Below, one piece after another: positions 8,772 through 17,408 of a DNA stretch of 64,000 nt. Under the pieces are notes generated by a model, which did not search any database, had not been told where the DNA came from, and saw only the letters and a program-made list of their open reading frames with translations. The position numbers and the translations under genes are program-made. Every line of letters starts with the position of its first letter. Position 1 is the stretch's first letter. The DNA comes from HIMB114 sp008638005. Its GTDB lineage: Bacteria > Pseudomonadota > Alphaproteobacteria > Pelagibacterales > Pelagibacteraceae. The DNA is taken from positions 186,001-250,000 of the forward strand of contig CP136340.1 in assembly GCA_032681305.1 (NCBI GenBank), in the 5' to 3' direction.

Positions 8772-9987
8772 TCTTTAAGTACTTAACAGGATCCAGTTTA
8801 GAAGCGCTTATAGCAGGAAATAAACAAGCCAAAAAAACAATACAAATCGATGACAATGAAACTAAGAAAACTGAATTAAAATTTATATGAGCTGGTAATT
8901 GACTTAAAAAATAAATTTCAGATGGAAAAATATTAATATTTAAATATATGTTTAGGAGTTGTCTAATATCTTCTAAATAAATTGATATTAAAACACCAAA
9001 AAAAACGCCTAATAACGTACCTACAAAACCAATATAAGACCCTGTTATTAAAAATATTCTCAATATAGAGTTTTTATGAAAACCCATTGATCTCAAAACA
9101 GATATTTCTTTTGATTTATTCTTAATCAAAATAGTTAAAACTGAAATAATGTTAAAAGCTGCAACAATAATTATTAAAGTTAAAATGACAAACATAACGT
9201 TTCGCTCAACTACCAATGCATCAAAAAAAGTTTTGTTATTATCAACCCATGAATAAATTAAATGATTTGGGTTTTGTTTTTTTAACAAATCCACAAACTC
9301 ATTTGCTTTATCTGGGACGCTAACTCTTAACTCAACTTCATTTTTATTTTTTGTTAAAAGTGAAGCTTGGTTTAAATTTACAATTAAAAAATTACTATCA
9401 AACTCATACATTCCTGTACTAAAAATATAACCTACTTTAAAAGTAAATTGACTTGGAATAACACCAAACGGTGTCGTATCCTTACTATTTGATAACAATG
9501 TAATTTGATCACCGGTATTTAAAGACAGCTTCGATGCAAGCTCTATTCCAATACCGATGCTTTCTTCATTAATGTTTCCTTCGATGATTGAATTTTTTAA
9601 AAAATAATTATTTTTTAATTCATTTTTTTTAAATCCTTTTATCAAAACACCGGTATTATTATTTTTTGTTACAATTAAAGCTTGAGAGTTATTAACCAAA
9701 TTTATACTTAAAATTTTAAAATTATTATCTTTGGCTTTATTTTGTATATATTTTTTCTCTTCGTCATAATTTCCTTTGGACTCGAAAGATATATGCGGTT
9801 GATACTTTAATAATTTATCAATCAAATCAATCCTAAAACCATTCATTACTGACATAACAATTATTAAAGTAGCAACACCAAGCATAATTCCAATAAATGA
9901 AAAATTAGAAATAATTTTTAAAAAACTATCTTTGCTCTTAGGTTTTAAATATCGTTTAACGATTAAAAGTTCTGCTTTATTGATCAA
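8764..9987 (-). CDS. lolC: Lipoprotein-releasing ABC transporter permease (LolC/LolE family)
   Basis: This inner-membrane permease partners LolD in lipoprotein release. It has the family N-terminus VKRYLKPKSKDSFLKIISNF followed by TM1 with GIMLGVATLIIVMSVMNGF. A large periplasmic domain (about residues 50-260) and three C-terminal FtsX-type helices follow. The start is a TTG at 9987, because no in-frame ATG precedes the conserved region; an AGAAG element lies about 10 bases upstream. It overlaps the proS 3' end by 11 bases. Only one permease is present, as in alphaproteobacteria that use a single LolC/E homodimer. Confidence 0.9.
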   Translation of the reverse strand: MINKAELLIVKRYLKPKSKDSFLKIISNFSFIGIMLGVATLIIVMSVMNGFRIDLIDKLLKYQPHISFESKGNYDEEKKYIQNKAKDNNFKILSINLVNNSQALIVTKNNNTGVLIKGFKKNELKNNYFLKNSIIEGNINEESIGIGIELASKLSLNTGDQITLLSNSKDTTPFGVIPSQFTFKVGYIFSTGMYEFDSNFLIVNLNQASLLTKNKNEVELRVSVPDKANEFVDLLKKQNPNHLIYSWVDNNKTFFDALVVERNVMFVILTLIIIVAAFNIISVLTILIKNKSKEISVLRSMGFHKNSILRIFLITGSYIGFVGTLLGVFFGVLISIYLEDIRQLLNIYLNINIFPSEIYFLSQLPAHINFNSVFLVSLSSICIVFLACLFPAISASKLDPVKYLKNE

Positions 9988-11302
9988 TTTTATAAGCTTC
10001 TTTTAGAAAATTTATGATTTCATCTTTAGATAAAATTTTTTTATCTTTGCCAATTTCTTTAAACTCGTATTCATCTTTTTTTAATTTTGAGCCGATAATA
10101 ATTTGAAAAGGAATACCGATAAGATCAAAGTTTTTAAATTTGCTTGACGGGCTATCAGATGTATCATCTAGTAATGGCTCTAACTTCAAATTGCATAAAA
10201 GATTATAAAATTCTAATGATTTTTGATCTGCTTCATCTCCATTTTTACCTAAGTTTAATATCGCAACCTTAAAAGGAGTAATGGATAATGGCCATTTCAT
10301 GAATTCATCATTATATTTAGCTTCGATAATCGCTGCTGGTAATCTGGATACTCCAATTCCATAAGAGCCCATTTGAGGGTTAATATTTTTACCTTCATTA
10401 TTATTAATCAAAGCATTCATTGATTTAGAATATTTGTCACCAAAATAAAATATATGACCAATTTCAATACCTCTTGTATGCATTTGGTCATTTTTTTTAA
10501 TTTGATTAAAATCATCTTTGTTGTGTTTTTCGTCAGAAGCAGAATAAAATTTTGAATATTTTTCAATTATCCCATTCACGCTTTCAATCGAATAATCTAA
10601 ATTTTTGGTTTCAATATCTAGTATATTTTTATCCAGGTATACCTCGCTCTCTCCCGTTTCTGCTAAAATAATAAATTCATGAGAAAGGTCACCACCTATT
10701 GGACCTGTTTCTGCTTTCATTGGTATCGCTTTTAATTCTAATTTTTCAAAAGTTTTTAGATAAGATAAAAACATTTTTTTATATGAAAGCTCTGCAGCTG
10801 CTTGGTCTATATCGAATGAATATGTATCTTTCATCAAAAACTCTCTACACCTCATCACACCAAAGCGCGGTCTAATTTCATCTCTAAATTTCCATTGAAT
10901 ATGATAAAGCATAAGAGGTAAGTTTTTATATGATTTGATATTATCTCTAAAAATTTGAGTAATTAACTCCTCATTTGTTGGACCGTAAAGCAAATCACGT
11001 TCATGACGATCTTGAATTCTAAGCATTTCTTTTCCGTAATCATCATACCTTCCACTCTCTTTCCATATTTCAGAAGATTGAATCGTTGGCATTAAAAGCT
11101 CGATAGCACCTGCGTTGTTTTGTTCTTCACGAACTACATTTTCAATATTTTTTAAAACTTTAAATCCTAAAGGTAACCAAGAATAAATACCTGATGCCGA
11201 TTGCCTAATCATTCCAGATCTTAACATTAATTGATGTGATTTAATTTTTGCCTCTGACGGCGTTTCCTTTAAAATTGGGAGAAAATAATTTGATAATTTC
11301 AT
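9977..11302 (-). CDS. proS: Prolyl-tRNA synthetase, short alphaproteobacterial form
   Basis: A class II synthetase that charges tRNA-Pro. It shows motif 2 around FRDEIRPRFGVMRCREFLMK, motif 3 around GSYGIGVSRLPAA, and a C-terminal anticodon-binding domain. At 441 residues it lacks the roughly 180-residue INS editing domain that lies between motifs 2 and 3 in E. coli-type enzymes, as is typical of alphaproteobacterial ProRS. Such forms often rely on a free-standing editing protein, which is not in this window. The start ATG overlaps the preceding stop as TAATG. Confidence 0.95.
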   Translation of the reverse strand: MKLSNYFLPILKETPSEAKIKSHQLMLRSGMIRQSASGIYSWLPLGFKVLKNIENVVREEQNNAGAIELLMPTIQSSEIWKESGRYDDYGKEMLRIQDRHERDLLYGPTNEELITQIFRDNIKSYKNLPLMLYHIQWKFRDEIRPRFGVMRCREFLMKDTYSFDIDQAAAELSYKKMFLSYLKTFEKLELKAIPMKAETGPIGGDLSHEFIILAETGESEVYLDKNILDIETKNLDYSIESVNGIIEKYSKFYSASDEKHNKDDFNQIKKNDQMHTRGIEIGHIFYFGDKYSKSMNALINNNEGKNINPQMGSYGIGVSRLPAAIIEAKYNDEFMKWPLSITPFKVAILNLGKNGDEADQKSLEFYNLLCNLKLEPLLDDTSDSPSSKFKNFDLIGIPFQIIIGSKLKKDEYEFKEIGKDKKILSKDEIINFLKEAYKIDQ

Positions 11303-11553
11303 TAAGACATAATCCTTCTTATGTTTAAAATATCAAAATAAGCCAAACAATAGATAATCGCAAATACAATAGTAGTAATAATTGTAGTTAATATTAACTT
11401 TTTTTTAATATTAGAATTTGCAGGTGCTCCAGGATCTGTTCCTTTGATAACATTTCCAGTTTCTTCTTGAGAGCTTATATTTCTTGGCAATATTAGAAAA
11501 AGTATTAACCACCATAAGATCATAAAAATTACAAGTGAACCTGTGATTGACAT
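11302..11553 (-). CDS. DUF1467 family small membrane protein
   Basis: An 83-residue protein with two hydrophobic helices (about residues 5-24 and 52-74) separated by a polar loop containing KGTDPGAPAN. This layout and the motif match the alphaproteobacterial DUF1467 family, which often lies next to proS and RNase J. It overlaps rnj upstream and proS downstream as TAATG junctions on both sides. The function of the family is unknown to me; an inner-membrane location is inferred from the helices. Confidence 0.85.
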   Translation of the reverse strand: MSITGSLVIFMILWWLILFLILPRNISSQEETGNVIKGTDPGAPANSNIKKKLILTTIITTIVFAIIYCLAYFDILNIRRIMS

Positions 11554-13220
11554 TACAATCTAATTAAATTGATATTTGTATAAGGTCTTTTGGAAACTTT
11601 TATTTGTATTAGTTTTCGAAGAGAGTTTTTTAAGTTATCTATTAAATTGCCTTCTTGCTTTCTGTTATTCAGCGTATAACTTTTACAAATATCAAAAATT
11701 TTATCTTCTAATTCATATTTTACTTCATTTAATTCCTGATCATATAAAGGCAAACCTCTTAGGTTAATTATAGGAGATCTCTCTACATCGCCATTTTTAG
11801 ATATAATTAAACTAATATCCATCATCCCATTAAACGAAATATTTTTTCTATCTCTTAAAACCGACGACTCTTCATCAATTAATCTATTTCCATCGACCAA
11901 TAATTTTCCAGAGTTTACTTTATTAATTATTTTTGAAGGTCCAGGATAAAGTTTTAATACATCGCCATTTTCAATTAACATTGGCTGTTTAATCTTTTTA
12001 GATTTTGCAAAAAGATAATGTTCTTTTAAATGCCTGTGCTCTCCATGTACTGGAACAGAAATTTCTGGTCTGATCCAATCATACATTTCGTTCATTTCTT
12101 CTCTACCAGGGTGTCCGGATACGTGAATAAATGCATTTTCTTCTGATATTAAATTTATACCTTTCCTGACTAATAAATTGTGCATTGAAAATAATTTTTT
12201 TTCATTTCCCGGTATAATCCTTGAAGAAAAAATAACAGTATCACCTCGAACAATTTCAACATCAGGGTGATCGTCATTGCAAATCTTATTCATGGCTCCT
12301 CTGGGCTCGCCCTGACTACCAGTGCAAAGATAAACAATTTTTTCTCTAGGAATATCTCTTGCGTCACGAGGGTCTACTGGAGGTTTTAAATTTGAAAAAT
12401 AACCACATGATTTAGCGGTATTGTAAATTCTATGCATTGAGCGACCCACTAAACTTACATACCTTCCAACTTTATCAGCGCACTGAAATACGGTTTGCAT
12501 TCTTGCCGCATTGGAAGCAAATGTTGTAACTAAAATTCTTTTATTTTGTTGCTCAAAAATATTTAACATACTCTCTTTCACATCTTTTTCAGACCCAGAT
12601 CTGCCTTCAGTAAAAATATTAGTAGAGTCACATATCATGGCCAAAATACCCTGATCACCAATTACTGTTAATTTTTTTTCACTGATATTTTCTCCAATCA
12701 TGGGGTTCAAATCACATTTCCAATCACCTGTATGAAATATTTTTTTTCCATCATAATTAAATAAAAGAGCGTTTGGTTCTAAAATTGAATGTGTTAAAGA
12801 AATTAAGTTAATCTTAACAAATTCTAAATCAATTTCACCATTAAGAGGAATGATTTTTAGATATTCTGATATATTAATTTTTTTTTCTCTAAACTTTTCT
12901 TCAATTAATGATGCGGTAAATGGTGTTGCAAAGATATTAGTTTTTAAATTAGGCCAAACATGCGTTAAAGCGCCTATATGATCCTCATGTCCATGGGTAA
13001 TTATAATTGCAGAGCAGTTTTTTTTATTTTGATAAATAAACTCTGGGTCAGGTATAATCAAATCAATCCCAGGTATATTATCTTGGGCAAAAGTTATACC
13101 ACAGTCAACGATAACCCATTTATGGTTATTTGGTTCACCAAAGCCATAAAGGTTCATGTTAGCGCCTATTTCACCAGAACCACCTAGGGGACAAAAAAGA
13201 ATTTCTTTATCAGATTTCAC
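11553..13220 (-). CDS. rnj: Ribonuclease J (metallo-beta-lactamase/beta-CASP)
   Basis: RNase J is a zinc-dependent endo/5'-exonuclease for mRNA decay and rRNA maturation. The protein begins KEILFCPLGGSGEIGANMNL, has the zinc-binding THGHEDHIGAL at about residues 75-85, a beta-CASP domain with FSSRIIPGNEK, and the VPVHGEHRHLKEH block. I choose the GTG at 13220 (555 aa), which has AAAGG 7 bases upstream and starts just before the conserved region. A longer TTG/ATG-type start at 13262 would overlap coaX by 53 bases and add unrelated residues. With GTG the coaX overlap is 11 bases. Confidence 0.94.
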   Translation of the reverse strand: MKSDKEILFCPLGGSGEIGANMNLYGFGEPNNHKWVIVDCGITFAQDNIPGIDLIIPDPEFIYQNKKNCSAIIITHGHEDHIGALTHVWPNLKTNIFATPFTASLIEEKFREKKINISEYLKIIPLNGEIDLEFVKINLISLTHSILEPNALLFNYDGKKIFHTGDWKCDLNPMIGENISEKKLTVIGDQGILAMICDSTNIFTEGRSGSEKDVKESMLNIFEQQNKRILVTTFASNAARMQTVFQCADKVGRYVSLVGRSMHRIYNTAKSCGYFSNLKPPVDPRDARDIPREKIVYLCTGSQGEPRGAMNKICNDDHPDVEIVRGDTVIFSSRIIPGNEKKLFSMHNLLVRKGINLISEENAFIHVSGHPGREEMNEMYDWIRPEISVPVHGEHRHLKEHYLFAKSKKIKQPMLIENGDVLKLYPGPSKIINKVNSGKLLVDGNRLIDEESSVLRDRKNISFNGMMDISLIISKNGDVERSPIINLRGLPLYDQELNEVKYELEDKIFDICKSYTLNNRKQEGNLIDNLKNSLRKLIQIKVSKRPYTNINLIRL

Positions 13221-13971
13221 TAAATAACCTTTTATTTTGTTTAACAACCTTAGCAAGCCCATAAAGGGTTATTTGCTGATTAACAATAGACTTAAAATCA
13301 ATTACTGATTTAAAAAGATTAGAGTATCCGCCTGTTAAAATAATTAAATATTTTTTTTTTGTTTGATGAAATATTTTATTTAAAATTCCGTTTATCAAAC
13401 AGGCATATCCTAAAAAAACTCCAGAATTAATTGCAGACTTAGTATCTTTGCCAATCACTTTTTTTTGCTTTGTGATTTTAATCAAAGGTAGCTTTGCAGT
13501 AAACTGATTAAGTGCAGTTAGAGACAGGCTTATACCTGGCGCAATAACACCCCCTTGATAAATGTTTCTAAAGTCAGCAATATCAAATGTTGTAGTGGTT
13601 CCAAAATCTACAATTATACAGTTTTTTTTATAATAATTTAATGCACCATAAGCATTGGTTAACCTATCTGATCCAACTTGATTTTTTTTTGCTAAATTTA
13701 TTTCAATATCCTTTAAAATATTTTTATCTTTAAATTCAAAAATTTTAATTTTTTTTTTAATAATTGTTTTTTTCAAGAAATTATATATTTTTGGAACTAC
13801 AGAAGTGGTCATAATTTTTGTTATCTTATTTTTTTTACATTCATTAATAATTTTAGGAATAAGATTTTTATCTTTCGTTAAATAAGAAGATATTTTTAGA
13901 ATTTTATTTTTTTTTAAATTATAGCAAGCACTTTTTGTGCTTGTGTTTCCAATATCTAATAACAAAATCAT
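13210..13971 (-). CDS. coaX: Type III pantothenate kinase
   Basis: CoaX phosphorylates pantothenate, the first step of coenzyme A synthesis. The phosphate-binding DIGNTSTKSA motif is at residues 6-15, followed by GSDRLTNAYGAL, the ASKHA-type IVDFGTTTTFD and GGVIAPGISLS. Length (253 aa) is normal. It sits between birA and rnj, an order common in alphaproteobacteria. The enzyme family needs a monovalent cation and is not inhibited by CoA, so little feedback control is expected. Confidence 0.94.
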   Translation of the reverse strand: MILLLDIGNTSTKSACYNLKKNKILKISSYLTKDKNLIPKIINECKKNKITKIMTTSVVPKIYNFLKKTIIKKKIKIFEFKDKNILKDIEINLAKKNQVGSDRLTNAYGALNYYKKNCIIVDFGTTTTFDIADFRNIYQGGVIAPGISLSLTALNQFTAKLPLIKITKQKKVIGKDTKSAINSGVFLGYACLINGILNKIFHQTKKKYLIILTGGYSNLFKSVIDFKSIVNQQITLYGLAKVVKQNKRLFSEI

Positions 13972-13972
13972 T

Positions 13973-14485
13973 TTAAAAGTTTTTAATTTTTTTTTCTAAA
14001 TATTTTATAAAATCTAGTTTTGTAATTTTTCTACTAATATATTTATTTAAATAGGTTGTTTTGTAATTTTTTATTTTTGGAGCTTTAACTAAGTTTAACC
14101 CAATACCAACTATTAAAAATATTTTATTTCTAAATTTAATACTCTCTACTAAAATACCACAGACTTTTTGCTTATCAATTAGAATATCATTAGGTTCTTT
14201 TATTTCTATAAGTTTTCTATTTACAGAAGCTTGAAGTAAGTAATTTTTTACAATTCTAAGGCTAGTAAACTGAGCAGCTAAAATATCTTTTTGACTTTGA
14301 ACTCGTTTATAAATTGAGCAAAATATATTCCCTTTTTTTGAAACCCATTTATTACCATATCTGCCTCTGCCATGAGTTTGATGTTCCGCAAAAATAATAC
14401 CTTCTTTAGAAATTTTTTTTTTTATAAGATTAATTGCAAATGAACTTGTGCTTGAAACTTTATTTATAAAGGTAATTGTAACCAA
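13973..14485 (-). CDS. birA: Biotin--protein ligase, catalytic core only
   Basis: The protein transfers biotin to biotin carboxyl carrier proteins. The ATP/biotin loop HGRGRYGNKWVS is near residue 38 and KVCGILVES near residue 107, with IVGIGLNL following. At 170 residues it is very short: there is no N-terminal DNA-binding domain and the usual C-terminal SH3-like domain is absent. The normally invariant Trp of the KWPND motif is Glu here (KEPNDIL). The start is TTG at 14485, immediately after the nuoN stop, with no clear Shine-Dalgarno. It probably depends on translation of nuoN. Confidence 0.82.
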   Translation of the reverse strand: MVTITFINKVSSTSSFAINLIKKKISKEGIIFAEHQTHGRGRYGNKWVSKKGNIFCSIYKRVQSQKDILAAQFTSLRIVKNYLLQASVNRKLIEIKEPNDILIDKQKVCGILVESIKFRNKIFLIVGIGLNLVKAPKIKNYKTTYLNKYISRKITKLDFIKYLEKKIKNF

Positions 14486-14488
14486 TTT

Positions 14489-15907
14489 TTATTTAAAAAT
14501 TTTTGATGCCAAATCAGTTATGTTTATTAGCAAAGATGGATTTATAAAATAAAATAAAATTAACAATGATGAGGTGGTTAAGGAAAATTTCATACCAAAT
14601 CCTGACAATTCATCAAATTTTTCTTTATTTTTATCAAAATAAATAATTTTAATAACTCTCAAGTAATAGAATGCCGAAATTACTGAACTTAATAATCCTA
14701 TAATTGCAAGCATGTACATTTCAGATTCTATAACTGCTTTAAAAACATAAAATTTAGCAAAGAAACCGGCTAAGGGAGGTATGCCGGCTAATGAAAACAA
14801 AGTTAAACACAAACACGCCGAGACAATTGGATGATTTTTAGACATTCCGCCCAATTCTCTAATATCTTCAAAATATTTTTTTTCACGGCTTAAAAATAAA
14901 ATACATGTGAATGCAGCAATATTCATAACTACATAAATTGAAATATATGAAACTGTTGATGATATACCCGCTATACTGCCAGCTGCAACACCAGCAAGCG
15001 CATAACCCATGTGCCCAATGCTGCTGTAAGCCATTAATCTTTTAATATTTGTTTGCCCAATTGCGGCTACTGAACCCAAAATCATAGATGCAATTGAAAT
15101 AAATACAATTATTGATTTCCATTCTACATAAGCTCCTTTGAAAGCTATAAATAAAATTTGAATAAATGCTCCCATACCAGCAACCTTAGGTGCTAATGCA
15201 AAAAAAGCTGTCACGGATGTTGGTGAGCCCTGATAAACATCTGGTGTCCACATATGAAATGGAACCGCAGATATTTTAAACGCCAATCCAACTATAACAA
15301 AAACTAAACCAAAAATAATACCTATGTTTTCAACGCTTAAATTTTCACTAATCATTAAATAATTTGTAGAGCCTGTAAATCCATAAATGAGAGAACAGCC
15401 GTATAAAAATAAACCTGACGACAGGGCTCCAAGTACAAAATATTTTACACCAGATTCAGATGAATTTAATGAATTTCGATCTAAAGAAGAAAGCACATAA
15501 AGCGATAAAGATTGAAGCTCTATTCCAAGATACAATCCAATTAAATCATTTGCACTAACCATCACAAACATTCCAGTCGTAGAACTTAAAATTAAAATCA
15601 TATATTCAAATTTTTCTATATTAATTCTTTTTAAATACTGGCCTGTAAATATTAATGAAAATGCAGAGGAAATTAAAATGATTATTTTTAAAAGATTTGA
15701 AAAAGCATTTATACTGTAACTATTATTAAATACTAAAATTTGATTACCAAAATTAACATATACTAAAGGAATGCAAATTATTAATGCCAAAATAGTTATT
15801 TTTTTTACCAAAGCAAAAGAATTTTTAAAAAAAACACCGATCATTAATAGCGACAAGGTTGACATGATTAAAAAAATTTCTGGATATATGTTCTGAAAAT
15901 CAATCAT
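14489..15907 (-). CDS. nuoN: NADH-quinone oxidoreductase subunit N
   Basis: This antiporter-like subunit of complex I forms one of the proton channels in the membrane arm. The 472-residue protein has about 14 membrane helices, the KFFVLGALSSGLFLYG-type helix, AVPFHMWTPDVYQGSPT and the lysine-bearing IKRLMAYSSIGHMGY motif shared by NuoL/M/N. It is the last nuo gene in transcription order and starts 1 base after nuoM ends. It is followed 3 bases later by birA, so the operon may continue past complex I. Confidence 0.97.
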   Translation of the reverse strand: MIDFQNIYPEIFLIMSTLSLLMIGVFFKNSFALVKKITILALIICIPLVYVNFGNQILVFNNSYSINAFSNLLKIIILISSAFSLIFTGQYLKRINIEKFEYMILILSSTTGMFVMVSANDLIGLYLGIELQSLSLYVLSSLDRNSLNSSESGVKYFVLGALSSGLFLYGCSLIYGFTGSTNYLMISENLSVENIGIIFGLVFVIVGLAFKISAVPFHMWTPDVYQGSPTSVTAFFALAPKVAGMGAFIQILFIAFKGAYVEWKSIIVFISIASMILGSVAAIGQTNIKRLMAYSSIGHMGYALAGVAAGSIAGISSTVSYISIYVVMNIAAFTCILFLSREKKYFEDIRELGGMSKNHPIVSACLCLTLFSLAGIPPLAGFFAKFYVFKAVIESEMYMLAIIGLLSSVISAFYYLRVIKIIYFDKNKEKFDELSGFGMKFSLTTSSLLILFYFINPSLLINITDLASKIFK

Positions 15908-15908
15908 A

Positions 15909-17408
15909 TCAGTTTCCTAAATTTGCAAACTTTAAGTAGTTAACCATGTTACTTGATATTTTTTCTACGCTCGGTGATATCAAGTCCAGAACTAATGCTG
16001 GATAAAAACCTAAAACAATCGTCATAATTAAAAGAGGTGTAAGAATTAAATATTCAGTTTTAGTTAAATCAACAAGATTTTTAACTTTATTATTTAAAAT
16101 TTTCCCAAACACTACTCTTCTATATAACCACAAACTATAGCAAGCAGATAAAATAACTCCTGAAGCTGCAAAAAAGGCAATCCAATAATTATATTTAAAC
16201 GATCCAATTAAAACTAAAATTTCACCAACAAAACCACTTGTTCCAGGAAGACCTAAACTTCCAAGGGTAAAGACCATAAACATAACTGCGTATTTTGGCA
16301 TGACATTAACTACCCCGCCATATTCTGAAATTTGTCTTGTATGCATTCTGTCATAAATAACACCCACACATAAAAACAATGCGGATGATATAATGCCGTG
16401 ACTGATCATCTGAAATATACTGCCTTCAATCCCCTCTTGATTAAAAACAAATATTCCAATGGTTACAAAGCCCATGTGGGCTACTGATGAATAAGCAATT
16501 AGTTTTTTCATATCCTTTTGAACCAATGCCACTAAGGAAGTGTAAATAATTGCTATAATGCTCAAGGTAAATACTAATGGCCCGAAGTATATGGAGGCAT
16601 CTGGAAACAAGCCTAATGAAAATCTAATAAATCCATATCCAGCCATCTTTAACAAAATAGCTGCTAAAATTACCGAACCTGAGGTCGGCGCTTCTACATG
16701 TGCATCAGGTAACCAAGTGTGAACAGGCCACATCGGAGTTTTAACTGCAAAAGAAGCAAAAAACCCTAACCATAAATATTTTTGATAGTCTTTGTTAATT
16801 TGGATATTTAATAATTTTTCAACATCTAAAGTTCCAGCATCAAAATATATATAGATTATAGAAATCAACATAAAAACAGATCCAAAAAGTGTATACAAAA
16901 AGAATTTAAATGCGGAATAAACTCTTCTCTCACCTCCCCAAATTCCAATAATTAAAAACATTGGGATTAAGCCAGCTTCAAAGAAAAGATAGAAGATAAA
17001 AAGATCTAAGGAGCAAAAAACTCCAATCATCATTGTTTCCATTAATAGAAGAGCTATTAGAAATTCTCTTAATCTAATTTTGACACTATTAATGGTAGCT
17101 AGAATACAAATTGGAGTAATGAAAGTAGTTAATAATATAAATGACAAGGATATACCATCTACACCGACCTTGTAATTGACAAAATTAAAAATCCAATCCT
17201 GCTGTTCAACAAACTGAAAGTCTGGATTTGAATAATTAAAATTAGCTAAAATAAAAATTGACGATAAAAAAACAATTCCACTTGTTAATAACGCAACATA
17301 ACCTGAGGTTTTGTTAACAAAACTTTCTTCTCCTTTTATAAACATTAAAAAAAATACGCCAATTAAAGGTAAAAAAGTAGTTAGTGTTAGGATGGGAATT
17401 TCGCTCAT
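15909..17408 (-). CDS. nuoM: NADH-quinone oxidoreductase subunit M
   Basis: An antiporter-like proton-pumping subunit of complex I. Signature elements include KVGVDGISLSFILLTTF near the N-terminus, the glutamate-bearing ALLLMETMMIGVF helix, TPMWPVHTWLPDAHVEAPT and MKKLIAYSSVAHMGFVT. The 499-residue length and roughly 14 helices are standard. It overlaps nuoL by 4 bases (ATGA-type), consistent with stoichiometric coupled synthesis. Confidence 0.97.
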   Translation of the reverse strand: MSEIPILTLTTFLPLIGVFFLMFIKGEESFVNKTSGYVALLTSGIVFLSSIFILANFNYSNPDFQFVEQQDWIFNFVNYKVGVDGISLSFILLTTFITPICILATINSVKIRLREFLIALLLMETMMIGVFCSLDLFIFYLFFEAGLIPMFLIIGIWGGERRVYSAFKFFLYTLFGSVFMLISIIYIYFDAGTLDVEKLLNIQINKDYQKYLWLGFFASFAVKTPMWPVHTWLPDAHVEAPTSGSVILAAILLKMAGYGFIRFSLGLFPDASIYFGPLVFTLSIIAIIYTSLVALVQKDMKKLIAYSSVAHMGFVTIGIFVFNQEGIEGSIFQMISHGIISSALFLCVGVIYDRMHTRQISEYGGVVNVMPKYAVMFMVFTLGSLGLPGTSGFVGEILVLIGSFKYNYWIAFFAASGVILSACYSLWLYRRVVFGKILNNKVKNLVDLTKTEYLILTPLLIMTIVLGFYPALVLDLISPSVEKISSNMVNYLKFANLGN

